The notes: generated from the letters alone by a model not told the origin. DNA of 64,000 bases from Methylocella silvestris BL2 (GCF_000021745.1 NC_011666.1:2366501-2430500); one strand, 5' to 3'; shown: positions 8,804-16,423, numbered from the stretch's first letter. Numbers and translations are program-made.

Positions 8804-9175
8804 ACCGGAACGGGAAAATGGGGTCAGCGCTGCCGCCGGGACCCCCATCGCGTCCGTGTTTGTCACTTGCCCCCGCCATCGAAGAGTACCGCGCCCTCGT
8901 CCTTCTCAAGAGGGCGATCGGGCGGCAAACGGCTCGACCCTGCGATGGCTGCGTCCGATTCTTTTCCCGCCGGCGCAGACCACCCCGCGCGACAGGTCGC
9001 GCAGGAACCCGATCGCCGCCTTTGCATCGCCAAGCAAAATAATCGGGCTTCGCCATCCTCCGCTGTCGCTTTGGCCCTCCGCTTCGCTGCGGGTGCAGGG
9101 CGGGTCCGCTTGGCCAGCCTTTCGTCGCCACGAAGGCCGCGATGGGCGCCGCCAATCCGACGAGGGAAAGCCTCG
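8804..9175. other. Degenerate region without an intact gene
   Basis: This 372-nt interval lies between the truncated exonuclease and the DUF2493 remnant. Several frames on both strands stay open for over 100 codons, but none gives a recognisable family or sensible composition; long open frames are expected by chance at this GC content. I see no RNA gene or terminator. It is best read as part of the same decayed island. Confidence 0.45.
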
Positions 9176-9353
9176 ATGACCAGCGATCACGACAACTCCA
9201 GCGATGAGCCGCATGCCTCCCCGACCGACCGCGTCCTCACCGAACTCCAGCTTTATGGCTATCGTCCCTTCCAGGACGAGGCCTGATCCGAAACCGCTGC
9301 CCGAAGGCCAGATCATCGCCGCCCGCATCGCCGATATCTTCGACGCCTCGTCC
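9176..9353 (+). pseudogene. DUF2493-type protein, N-terminal remnant with frameshift
   Basis: From an ATG at 9176 the frame reads MTSDHDNSSDEPHASPTD, then RVLTELQLYGYRPFQDEA and stops at 9284-9286. The continuation DPKPLPEGQIIAARIADIFDA is found in another frame immediately after. The joined reading matches, from memory, the N-terminus of DUF2493 (SLOG-like) proteins of about 300 residues found on plasmids and integrative conjugative elements of Hyphomicrobiales (LAELQLYGYRPF, DEPDPRPLP, AGAIADIFDAL). Homology ends abruptly near 9353, so both a frameshift and a large C-terminal deletion have occurred. It marks a former mobile element. Confidence 0.65.
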
Positions 9354-9376
9354 CTCAACAAGAGCCGCGCGCAAGT

Positions 9377-10238
9377 TCATTGGGCATTTCCTTCGGCGAG
9401 AGCGGCTGTAGCGATCGCGTAACGGCTATAAGCGGCAAGGGCGCGCTCAACGTCCTCGCGCCAGCCGGCCACGGTTTCGTCGGCGACATAATAATCGTCG
9501 GGTTGACGACATAAGCCGATACGCCGTTGAATTTCCTCTCAAGGTCCGCCTGGCCGCGGCGAAGGGCGTCTCCCGCCGCAAGCGCCTGCTCCAACAAAAG
9601 GGTGAAAGCGGTTATGCGCTACACCTGCGCCTGATTGAGCCCCGCCCATTCCCCGGCCTGCGCCGCCCCGGTTTATTTGGCCAGTTCTTTGCTGTGCGCG
9701 ATCTAGTCGCGCTTGGCTTTCGCACGCTCGACTGCCCGAGCGGCCGAGGTGGGCCACGGCCGCCTCGAGGTGGCCGCCCCAGTTTGGCAGGCGCGGCGGG
9801 CAAGGTCTCGTTTCAGTCTGGACTGGTGAGGCGGCGGCGTCTCGCCGGTCGGGGGACGCGGATTGCGCATGGCCGAAGTTGGCGTTGGCGCTCGCGCCAC
9901 AGGCTGGCGAATTCAGCCCTTAGGGACCGCGCCTCTGCCGCTTCGGCTTCGGCGCGGAGCGCTGGCTCGGCGCGCAAGGTGCGTTCAAGGCGTCGCCTGA
10001 GGCGGATTATGTCTGCGTCGATATTGCTGATTTCGTCCCCGGCCGCGCCGGCGGCGAGCAGCGTGGCGCGGCGAGCTGAGAGCGCGTCCAGGATCTCGGC
10101 GGCTTCGATGCGCTGGCGGACGAGCCGCTTTACCTCAGCGAAAAGGGGATGCGCGTTGCTCGCCGCGAACTGGCGGTGGAAGCGAAAGAATCGAAAAGCT
10201 CGGATGCGATCCGTCTTCGAGCTGAAAGGTGATTTCAT
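9377..10238 (-). pseudogene. Coiled-coil hypothetical protein, decayed by stops and frameshifts
   Basis: An ATG-initiated frame from 10238 encodes a charged, helical 141-residue segment (RIEAAEILDALSARRATLL, then repeated Ala/Arg/Glu) that ends at 9813. Another minus-strand frame then carries protein-like sequence interrupted by three in-frame stops: KAKRD-stop-IAHSKELAK-stop-TGAAQAGEWAGLNQAQV-stop-RITAFTLLLEQALAAG. It continues to KFNGVSAYVVN. After one more shift the C-terminus PDDYYVADETVAGWREDVER runs to a TGA at 9377-9379. The protein-like pieces in consecutive frames argue for a single old gene of about 285 codons. The family is unknown to me. That the first 141 residues belong to the same gene is inference; they could be a separate small gene. 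Confidence 0.55.
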
Positions 10239-10664
10239 CTTGACAGGATATTATGATCGCGATCTCTACGCAAACGGAGGCGCTGGTTGGCTACGTTTGC
10301 ATGCGTATTACTTGTAAATTATTTTGCACTAGTTGTGGAGAGCTTGCTCGAATGCCGCGAAGCGCCCGCTAGCGAGGACGCTCCATAGGCGCATCGCCGC
10401 TTCGAAGCGTCGCGCGCAGAGCGGAAGTCCGAGGGATTCCGCGACAAAGCGGGCTTCGCGACAGACGTTCTATTTTCAATCGTTCTATAAAAAAACTTTT
10501 AAGAATATCGCGGGATTTTTCGGAGCATTGAGTCACCGGTCTCCGGCGTGCACGCCCCAAGGTTTTAGTACCCCCCGGTCCCTCCGTCTGTGACCATCGG
10601 CGTCAACAACGGCGCGCCGCCATGTTGTGGGTGTGTAGGCGATAAGACCTTTGGTTTTCTTTAT
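10239..10664. other. Gap between decayed island and the satellite origin region
   Basis: No gene is recognisable in these 426 nt. The base composition is mixed, with an AT-rich patch around 10481-10520 containing runs of A and T and flanked by GC-rich sequence. The left end of the integrated element is probably here or just to the left. I looked for a direct repeat of the tRNA-Ser 3' end; the best partial resemblance (TTGTGGAGAG near 10334) is too short to call. Confidence 0.4.
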
Positions 10665-10910
10665 CCTCCCGACCCTCCCGTTTTCGGCAGGATAGGGAGT
10701 TCTACAAGTCTTTGATTTAATTAAAGACGGGAGGATACGGGAGCAACGGGAGGTTATTTCATATGAGATTTACAATGCGGGCGCGCGCGCACGCGCGCAC
10801 ATATGTGGGGGTACGCAAAACCCTCCCGTTCCTCCCGCATCCTCCCGTTCGGCGATATTTCAAACACTTGCCGCGTCGACTATCCTCCCGAAAACGGGAG
10901 GGACGGGAGG
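10665..10910. repeat. Iteron-like array, candidate replication origin of the integrated element
   Basis: Ten copies of a 7-bp motif occur in 246 nt just past the end of the primase-helicase gene. CCTCCCG is at 10665, 10674, 10822, 10831, 10841 and 10884, and its complement CGGGAGG is at 10728, 10747, 10895 and 10904. One imperfect copy, CGGGAGC, is at 10738. Neighbouring copies are 9-10 bp apart, close to one helical turn. Between clusters lie an AT palindrome (TTTAATTAAA, 10716-10725), an alternating G/C run (about 10778-10798) and a palindrome CACATATGTG (10798-10807). A P4-type primase-helicase next to iterons is the arrangement of satellite/plasmid origins; the origin role is inference. 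Confidence 0.65.
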
Positions 10911-10921
10911 ATAGAGCGGCG

Positions 10922-12586
10922 CTAGCCGTCAAAACGCTGCCCTTCGCGCTCCAGCTCCTCGCCGCGCCACGCGTGGCCCGATTGATCGACAAAGTCGGTA
11001 ACGCCTTTGGTAAGCTCGATATCGAGCCAATAAACGTTCACCGACTTCTTTGCGGCAAGTCCGCGCTCTTTCATAGCCGCGCCAAGTCCCTTAGCCGACC
11101 ATACAGCCTCGCCGTTGGACTTCGCCCAGGCGGCGAACAGCGCGTGCATGTCTGTCGCCTGGACGCGTTTGCCGATCGCCTGCCGCGTGCAAGCCTCAAG
11201 AAATCGGCCGAGGGGATCGCTGTCCGATCGATAATCCGCCGTCGCCGCCGCAACGCTGCTCGGGATACGCAACCCGCCATCGAGCCATGCGCAGAGGCCG
11301 TCGAGCAACCGGTTGAGAACTCCGGACGCTTCGCCGCGAAGCTTTTCTTCAAGCCTCGGATCGCGCTTGTCGGCGGGAAAATAGACGCCCCACGGCACGA
11401 GCACGAGGCGGTTCCAAATGCCTTCGTCGGCGCCCGTGATGCGCGGGCGATAATTGCCTTGCATCGTCAATTTTGCTTGCGGCGTGAAGGCAAAAAAGCC
11501 CTTGTTGAGATGACGCGCCTTGATCACGTCGCCGCCGGAAAAAAGCTTGATCAGGCCTTCGTCCAAGGTCGCGCCTTTTTTCGGCTCCGAAGTCGTCAAC
11601 ATCCTGACCCCAGGCAAGCCGGCAAGATCCGGCGTCGCCTGTCCGCCAGCGCGCGCACGGCCGCTATCGAGAAAGCTCTCTATCGGAATAGAGTCGGCGT
11701 AATCGCCGGCGACGAAAGAAATCGTTTTGACCCAAACCGATTTGCCGTTGCGGCCTTTGCCGTAATGGAAGGTGATTTTCTGTTCGCTGGTATCGCCGGT
11801 TAGGGAAAGACCAGCCCATTGATTGAGAAAAATCTGCACGTCGCGGCCGCCCGCCGCATCCGGCGGCTGCACCTCGTCAAGAAATCGATCGTAACGAGGG
11901 CAGACCGCTTCCGCGTCATATCCCACTGGCGAAATTTTGGTAATGTAGTCCGCCGGGTCATGCCGCTTGAGAACGACGTAAGGTCCATCGTCGCGCTTGG
12001 CGATATGAAGCGTTCCATTGGCGACGCTGATTTTCATCTTGTCCGCGTCAAGATCGCCGACCTGAATCGAAAGCATGGAATCGGCGCGCTTTGAAATCGA
12101 CGCCATCCGATTTGCAGCTTCCGAGGTCCGCCCCCAAACTGCGATCTTGTCCGACAACAGCGTTTCTTTGCCCTTCGCGTCGATAAAGACGGCGTCATGG
12201 CCCGATTCACGCAAGGCTACAGCCTCATCCTGGATCGCGCGCACCGTCACATGTTCGGCGCGTTTCACAACCTCTTCGGCGCCCTCGCGCGCCCAGCGCC
12301 TGCCGTCCCAATGAAGCCAGCCAATGTCCGGGCAATATCGCAAATTGTCCTTATGTCGCGCCGCAAATCGTTCGGCGTTGCCAAGATCGGTCAACGGAAA
12401 GTGCGCGAGATGAAGATTGATGCTATCGGCGTCCGTTCCACGGTCTCGTTCGCTACTGTTGTCGGCGTCATCCTCTTCGACTTTTTGAGCCAACGCATCG
12501 TCTGCAATCGTCTCGCTGGCGCGGTTAGGAAACGCGAGGATCTCCGCCCCCGGAGCGGCCGCAACGATATCGTTCGGATCGGCCAT
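10922..12586 (-). CDS. P4-type phage/plasmid primase-helicase (SF3)
   Basis: This is a 554-residue replication protein. The N-terminal half contains a D5-like region (YCPDIGWLHWDGRRWARE near residues 84-101). The C-terminal half is a superfamily 3 helicase with Walker A GKGRNGKS (276-283), a Walker B-like/sensor region LTTSEPKKGATLDEGLIK, GGDVIKARHLNKGFFAF and QGNYRPRI, then DEGIWNRLVLVPW, all hallmarks of the P4 alpha-like family. It would unwind and prime the element's own origin. The ATG directly abuts the TAG of the upstream toprim gene, so the two are co-translated. The iteron array lies immediately downstream. Confidence 0.9.
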   Translation of the reverse strand: MADPNDIVAAAPGAEILAFPNRASETIADDALAQKVEEDDADNSSERDRGTDADSINLHLAHFPLTDLGNAERFAARHKDNLRYCPDIGWLHWDGRRWAREGAEEVVKRAEHVTVRAIQDEAVALRESGHDAVFIDAKGKETLLSDKIAVWGRTSEAANRMASISKRADSMLSIQVGDLDADKMKISVANGTLHIAKRDDGPYVVLKRHDPADYITKISPVGYDAEAVCPRYDRFLDEVQPPDAAGGRDVQIFLNQWAGLSLTGDTSEQKITFHYGKGRNGKSVWVKTISFVAGDYADSIPIESFLDSGRARAGGQATPDLAGLPGVRMLTTSEPKKGATLDEGLIKLFSGGDVIKARHLNKGFFAFTPQAKLTMQGNYRPRITGADEGIWNRLVLVPWGVYFPADKRDPRLEEKLRGEASGVLNRLLDGLCAWLDGGLRIPSSVAAATADYRSDSDPLGRFLEACTRQAIGKRVQATDMHALFAAWAKSNGEAVWSAKGLGAAMKERGLAAKKSVNVYWLDIELTKGVTDFVDQSGHAWRGEELEREGQRFDG

Positions 12587-13852
12587 CTAGGCGTTTGCCT
12601 CCGCAGCCACTCGTAGCCACGCGAGCCGCATATCATTGAAGTCACGTCCGGCTACCGCCATGAACAGCCGAATCACTAGCCAGGGATAGGCGCGGGAAAA
12701 TCGCTTTGCCGCGCGCTCATAGGCCTTGCGCGTAAAAAAAGACTCGCTGTCCGCGTCTCCAAGCAACCACAAATCGGTGATGCCGCGCGCGATAGGAATC
12801 AGCGGAAAATCCGGATCGTCTTTCGGCTCGTTATTTGGAACGAGCAGGCGTCGCTCGACACCATTGCGATCAGCTCTTTTGAGGGTGGGATGCGCAACGC
12901 GTCCGGCGGCTGGACCGCATAAATTGCCCAGATCGACCGCCGCTCGAAACTCCGCACCTTCGAGCAAGGGATCGTTGGCCTCGCGCATGGCGGCGTGGAC
13001 CGAAAGCACCGTTTCGATCCCCTCACCGAGAAAGAGCCGGCGACAAATTTGCCTGTCGCCCGGAAACTCCGCCGTCTCAGGTCGCCGCAAAAGTACTGTG
13101 CCCCCCTTGATCGAGCCCCGCGCCTTCTTGGACGGTAGAACTTCACCCGTCTCCGGATGGATTATGAGAGCTTTCCCTTTCGGCTGCGCGAGATCAATCC
13201 AAGTCCGCTGCACGCCGGAAAAGCGTCCGCTCGCACCCTCGATGGCCGCGATCAGCGCCGGGCCGGAATGCACGATTTTTCCACCCTGGTCCTTTGGGCG
13301 ATCCCACAACTGCGCATTGGCGTGAAACCTCAGGCGCGCACCTGGTGGCGATTCAACACCGCGTAATTTGAGATAGGCTTCTCCAGTCGTGCCAGCGATC
13401 GGCGCGGCCTCGATCCAAAGCCTTCGCGCCGCCCGACGCTCGCGCTCGCGAAAGTGCTGCTCTGTTTTCGCGCCATCTTGTTCCCGCCGCCAATCGGCGC
13501 GCGCCGAGGCGAGCCCGTTTTCGCGCGTGCGTTTGGCTTCGTCGTACTCCACAGGCCCGAGGCCAGGCGGAAGCTCGCCAAGGATCGTCTCGACCGCGAC
13601 GAGAAAACTCGAGCCATCAATATGTTGCGCCAAGGCGATGGCGTCGCCGCCAATTCCCGAAGCGCGGCAATACCAGACGTTTTTGCGTAAGTTCACGGCG
13701 AAGCGGTCGCGGCCGCCACAGCCAGGACATGGCACGCCGGCGTCGCCGAGCATACTTCGCGTCCAAACACTACGACGTTCGAGCTCGCTGCGAACGCTAC
13801 GAGCTCTGCCCTTATCGAGCCATTGTTCGAACGCCTCAGATCGAGCGTGCAT
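12587..13852 (-). CDS. Zinc-finger/toprim domain primase-like protein
   Basis: This is a 421-residue replication protein of the phage/plasmid primase type. The N-terminus has a CHC2-like zinc finger (CPGCGGRDRF with Cys42 and Cys45, then VWYC with Cys62). The usual fourth ligand appears to be Ser65, so zinc binding may be altered. The middle is charged and helical. A toprim domain follows, with LFLGEGIETVLSVHAAM supplying the catalytic Glu and LLGDADSESF the metal-binding Asp pair. It probably makes primers for the helicase encoded next, with which it is coupled at the stop/start junction. The AlpA-type gene ends 14 nt upstream. Confidence 0.85.
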   Translation of the reverse strand: MHARSEAFEQWLDKGRARSVRSELERRSVWTRSMLGDAGVPCPGCGGRDRFAVNLRKNVWYCRASGIGGDAIALAQHIDGSSFLVAVETILGELPPGLGPVEYDEAKRTRENGLASARADWRREQDGAKTEQHFRERERRAARRLWIEAAPIAGTTGEAYLKLRGVESPPGARLRFHANAQLWDRPKDQGGKIVHSGPALIAAIEGASGRFSGVQRTWIDLAQPKGKALIIHPETGEVLPSKKARGSIKGGTVLLRRPETAEFPGDRQICRRLFLGEGIETVLSVHAAMREANDPLLEGAEFRAAVDLGNLCGPAAGRVAHPTLKRADRNGVERRLLVPNNEPKDDPDFPLIPIARGITDLWLLGDADSESFFTRKAYERAAKRFSRAYPWLVIRLFMAVAGRDFNDMRLAWLRVAAEANA

Positions 13853-13866
13853 CGAAACACGCTGTG

Positions 13867-14055
13867 CTATTTAGAAATCTTGAGAAGTCGCGCGATTTCA
13901 GCCTCTGGGATGATCCGGCGACGGCCGACAAGAACGGAACCCAGCATTCCCGAATTGATGGCTTTATAAATGCTGTTTCTGCCAAGTCCCGTCGTCTCGA
14001 TGGCCTCTTTGACGCTGTAGGCGAGTTTCTTTGGTTTGTCGTCACTTCCCGGCAT
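13867..14055 (-). CDS. AlpA/excisionase-type helix-turn-helix protein
   Basis: This is a 62-residue DNA-binding protein. Almost the whole chain is a winged helix-turn-helix of the excisionase/AlpA type: YSVKEAIETTGLGRNSIYK is the turn-helix and VGRRRIIPEAEIARLLK is the wing and following helix. The ATG is preceded by AGGAG about 8 nt upstream. In P4-like elements such proteins control excision and integrase expression; here it sits first in the replication part of the operon. A 10-bp motif, shared with the region ahead of the MerR-type gene, lies 31-40 nt upstream of its start. Confidence 0.85.
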   Translation of the reverse strand: MPGSDDKPKKLAYSVKEAIETTGLGRNSIYKAINSGMLGSVLVGRRRIIPEAEIARLLKISK

Positions 14056-14085
14056 CTAAAAACTCCTGTAGCACGATATTCAAGC

Positions 14086-14095
14086 ATTGTGTACT
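14086..14095 (+). promoter_or_regulatory. Repeated 10-bp operator-like motif ATTGTGTACT, copy 1
   Basis: ATTGTGTACT here is repeated as its reverse complement AGTACACAAT at 14732-14741. This copy is in the promoter region of the AlpA-type gene, 31-40 nt upstream of the ATG; the other is 8-17 nt upstream of an internal ATG (14724) of the MerR-type gene. An exact 10-bp pair limited to the two control regions of one small element suggests a shared regulator site. Which protein binds is unknown; the MerR-type product is the obvious candidate. Confidence 0.45.
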
Positions 14096-14115
14096 AATGC
14101 CAACCATCGGCAATT

Positions 14116-14784
14116 TTACGTCCGCAAAAGGGGCGCGAGCGCCGAGCTTAAATTGACATTAATTGACCAGCTCTTAGCCAGCACGTTGACCGGAATTTCA
14201 ATTGAAGTCGCGCCCCAATCCTCGGATTCAACGGGACGATTCTCTTCCATTACCGCGAATTTCTCCGGCTGCTTCAGCTCGTTCAGCGAAGCAGCGGAAA
14301 CCAAGCTAGTCCACCCAATCTTGCCCAAGTCATCCATGAAAAGGGTTACGACCTCATGTCTGCCTAGCAAGGCGCGGCCTACGGGAGTCATCTCCATCGC
14401 CATGCGCCATCCACATTTCGGTTCTTCGGCATGGGTGAGAAACTCACGGAAGAAATCGATGAAATCTTTTATGTCCGCGAAGGGCAGGTGCACCTTCTTC
14501 AATGCGGATGCCAGCAAAGCCCAAGTGCGCTCGCCATAGAGAGGACCTGCCGCGGCGAACTCTCTTGAATTCCCGCGACCCTTCCGTCTCGTTTCGGGAT
14601 TGGGCTTTAATATCCCGATGTCGCACCAAAACTGGAGAGTGCGCACCGACTCGCCCGTGTCTTTTACGAGGTCGCCGATTCCTACGACGTCAGCCAAAGC
14701 TCTCTCCGCACGATTCAGGCACATTCGATCCAGTACACAATAAACAGTCTGTGTGTCAATGCGCCACGATAGGACGGCTCTCAC
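14116..14784 (-). CDS. MerR-type transcriptional regulator of the integrated element
   Basis: The product is 222 residues from the GTG at 14784, which overlaps the integrase stop as GTGA. An alternative ATG at 14724 (residue 21) is also possible. A MerR-like helix-turn-helix is seen in VGIGDLVKDTGESVRTLQFW, then CDIGILKP and a basic wing (RRKGRGNSREF). The remainder is a helical ligand/dimer region (DIKDFIDFFREFLTHAEE) plus a C-terminal domain I do not recognise. Base composition in this gene is lower in GC than the surroundings (about 50% in the line at 14161). It probably decides between lysogeny-like silence and excision or replication. Confidence 0.7.
   Translation of the reverse strand: MRAVLSWRIDTQTVYCVLDRMCLNRAERALADVVGIGDLVKDTGESVRTLQFWCDIGILKPNPETRRKGRGNSREFAAAGPLYGERTWALLASALKKVHLPFADIKDFIDFFREFLTHAEEPKCGWRMAMEMTPVGRALLGRHEVVTLFMDDLGKIGWTSLVSAASLNELKQPEKFAVMEENRPVESEDWGATSIEIPVNVLAKSWSINVNLSSALAPLLRT
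14732..14741 (-). promoter_or_regulatory. Repeated 10-bp operator-like motif, copy 2
   Basis: The plus strand reads AGTACACAAT, the exact complement of the motif at 14086-14095. It lies inside the long frame of the MerR-type gene but just upstream of the internal ATG at 14724. If that ATG is the true start, this copy sits in the leader and would be suited to autoregulation. Confidence 0.4.
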
Positions 14785-15995
14785 TGAGTGCGTTTATGGC
14801 CTAGGCAAAAAGCAGCCCAATCCTCCATGAGCGGGCGCCGCCTCTCAAGCGCATCGCCGCGACGGTAGGCGAGCTCTGTCGCATCGCCGGCTACATGCGC
14901 CAACGCCGCTTCGGCGATCTCCCGCGGAAAACTTGTCGCGTCGCCGGCCCAATCGCGAAAAGAGCTTCTAAAACCGTGCGCAGTCACATGATCGGCCTTC
15001 ATGCGGCGCAGCAACATGACAAACGCATGGGATGATAACGAACGCCTGAAATCTTGGCCGGAAAAAATGAAGGCGCCCGTTTTTGTCTTGGCGAGGTTTT
15101 CGAGGATCTCCAACGCCCTGCTAGAAAGCGGCACGCGATGCTCCCGGCCGCCTTTCATGCGTCGCGCCGAGATCACCCAAACCTTCGCTGCAAGGTCGAC
15201 CTCGCTCCACTCCGCGCTGAGAACTTCGCTTGAGCGCGCGGCCGTCAGGATCAAAAATTCGAGCGCCAGTGCAGCGACAGCGGGGCGCTTTCGAAGGCGC
15301 GCAAGGAACTCGGGCAGCTCACCGTAAGGCATTGCGGCGTGATGGCCGCGGTAAAGCTTCTTGGGGGCGGGGAGCAGCTTGTCGAGGTGGCCTTTCCATC
15401 GGGCCGGGTTCGGCCGATCGGCTCCCGAATGGCCCGCCACGCGCGCGGCGTCGAGCACGGCCTCGATGCGGCCGCGCAGCCGCGATGCGGTCTCAGGCTT
15501 TGCTTGCCATACGGGTTGCAGGGCGGCGAGAACGGCCTGCGTATCGACCTCCTCGACGGGCATATTCCAAAGGGAGGCCGCATAGGTTTCGAGGGTCATG
15601 CGCCATTGCGCGCGATGTTTGGCGTTGCGCCAGCCGGCCTCTTTGGCAGCGAGGAGGCTGTCGGCGACCTGGCCGAATGTGCGCCGAGCTTGTTCCGCTT
15701 CGACGATTGCTTGCCGGGCCTCCCGCTCGGCCTGCTTGGCCGCGAGCGGATCAATCCCGTCGGCGAGCATTTGGCGCAACTCTCCGGCTTTAACCCGCGC
15801 CTTTGCGAGCGGCATCCTGGCGACCGAGCCGAGCCCGGCTTCCCTTTGCCGGCCGCCCTGGACATACATGAAAGTCCAGCGTTTCGAGCCGCTGCGTTCG
15901 ATTCTTAGATAGAGATTTCCGCCATCGGCATGACGGCCGGGTTTGGTTAGGGCCGCGACGGTGCGCGCGGATAACCTGTTGATCTTATTAACCAC
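14781..15995 (-). CDS. Tyrosine-type site-specific integrase (P4/DUF4102 type)
   Basis: This is a 404-residue integrase. The N-terminal DUF4102 arm-binding domain begins LSARTVAALTKPGRHADGGN. A SAM-like core-binding domain follows. The catalytic domain shows the first Arg in LTAARSSEVLSAEW, the H-x-x-R box in HGFRSSFRDWA, the second His in ALAHVAGDATELAY, and the tyrosine nucleophile in the same block (AYRRGD). The start is a GTG at 15995. It is the gene nearest the tRNA-Ser 3' end, about 160 nt away, which is the classical arrangement for integration into a tRNA gene. Confidence 0.93.
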   Translation of the reverse strand: MVNKINRLSARTVAALTKPGRHADGGNLYLRIERSGSKRWTFMYVQGGRQREAGLGSVARMPLAKARVKAGELRQMLADGIDPLAAKQAEREARQAIVEAEQARRTFGQVADSLLAAKEAGWRNAKHRAQWRMTLETYAASLWNMPVEEVDTQAVLAALQPVWQAKPETASRLRGRIEAVLDAARVAGHSGADRPNPARWKGHLDKLLPAPKKLYRGHHAAMPYGELPEFLARLRKRPAVAALALEFLILTAARSSEVLSAEWSEVDLAAKVWVISARRMKGGREHRVPLSSRALEILENLAKTKTGAFIFSGQDFRRSLSSHAFVMLLRRMKADHVTAHGFRSSFRDWAGDATSFPREIAEAALAHVAGDATELAYRRGDALERRRPLMEDWAAFCLGHKRTQ

Positions 15996-16153
15996 CGGTT
16001 TTTGTCCGCCGTACCTCTCTGTCCTAGTCGCCTATCCTAGTCGCTGACGGTGCTTGAGGCAAATAATGAGAAACGTGATAAAACGGCATATCCGTCAACT
16101 CATTGATGTTTTATGGAGTTTCGGACAACGGGGGACGGTCAAAAACAGGTGGC

Positions 16154-16243
16154 TGGCGGAGAGGGAGGGATTTGAACCCCCGATAGGCTTGCGCCTATGC
16201 CGCATTTCGAGTGCGGTGCATTCGACCACTCTGCCACCTCTCC
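16154..16243 (-). tRNA. tRNA-Ser (anticodon CGA)
   Basis: A 90-nt class II tRNA is read on the minus strand. The 7-bp acceptor stem is GGAGAGG paired with CCTCTCC, followed by G and an encoded CCA. The D region is TGGCAGAGTGGTCGAATGC. The anticodon loop CTCGAAA gives CGA for serine UCG codons. A variable arm (TAGGCGCAAGCCTA) and T-loop GGTTCAAATCC are present. It probably serves as the attachment site of the adjacent integrase element, whose integrase gene begins about 160 nt from its 3' end. Confidence 0.97.
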
Positions 16244-16423
16244 GTGGGTCGGCGCTGGCGTCCGCAGGACGCCGCGTGATGCTTGGGCGAGAGCTCGTTA
16301 CAGCTCAGCTCGCCCTTAGCTGTGGCCATGGGCGCAATAGCATGGCGCTTGCCCCCTTACAAGCGCTCGGGGCAGACTTGCCACAGGCTGCGGCAGGCCG
16401 GCGCGGCCTCGCGACTGGCGCCC

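Larger units (their letters stand above)
10665..16153. mobile_element. P4-like integrative element (satellite-type) at tRNA-Ser(CGA)
   Basis: Five minus-strand genes form a single unit abutting the 3' end of the tRNA-Ser gene: tyrosine integrase, MerR-type regulator, AlpA/excisionase-type small HTH protein, zinc-finger/toprim primase, and SF3 primase-helicase. The iteron array follows them. Genes are contiguous or overlapping (GTGA overlap between integrase and regulator; TAG then ATG between the two replication genes). No capsid, portal, terminase or relaxase gene is visible, so this is a replication-competent satellite or mobilisable island rather than a prophage. The right boundary at the tRNA is well supported; the left boundary is not located and may be anywhere from about 10.3 to 10.66 kb, or beyond the decayed genes. 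Confidence 0.75.

Noticed and set aside
8784-9361. Minus-strand frames of 120-150 codons in the decayed island
   Set aside because: No recognisable peptide and they overlap the DUF2493 remnant; a pseudogene call could not be supported.
10320-10350. Left attachment site of the satellite (copy of the tRNA-Ser 3' end)
   Set aside because: The best partial match, TTGTGGAGAG, shares too few bases with the tRNA end to call a direct repeat.
10884-10901. Hairpin CCTCCCG-AAAA-CGGGAGG as terminator of the primase gene
   Set aside because: The stem is perfect but no T-run follows, and both arms belong to the iteron array, which explains them better.
16030-16060. Short direct repeat TCCTAGTCGC near the integrase as att arm site
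   Set aside because: Two copies of a 10-mer are too little to distinguish arm sites from chance.
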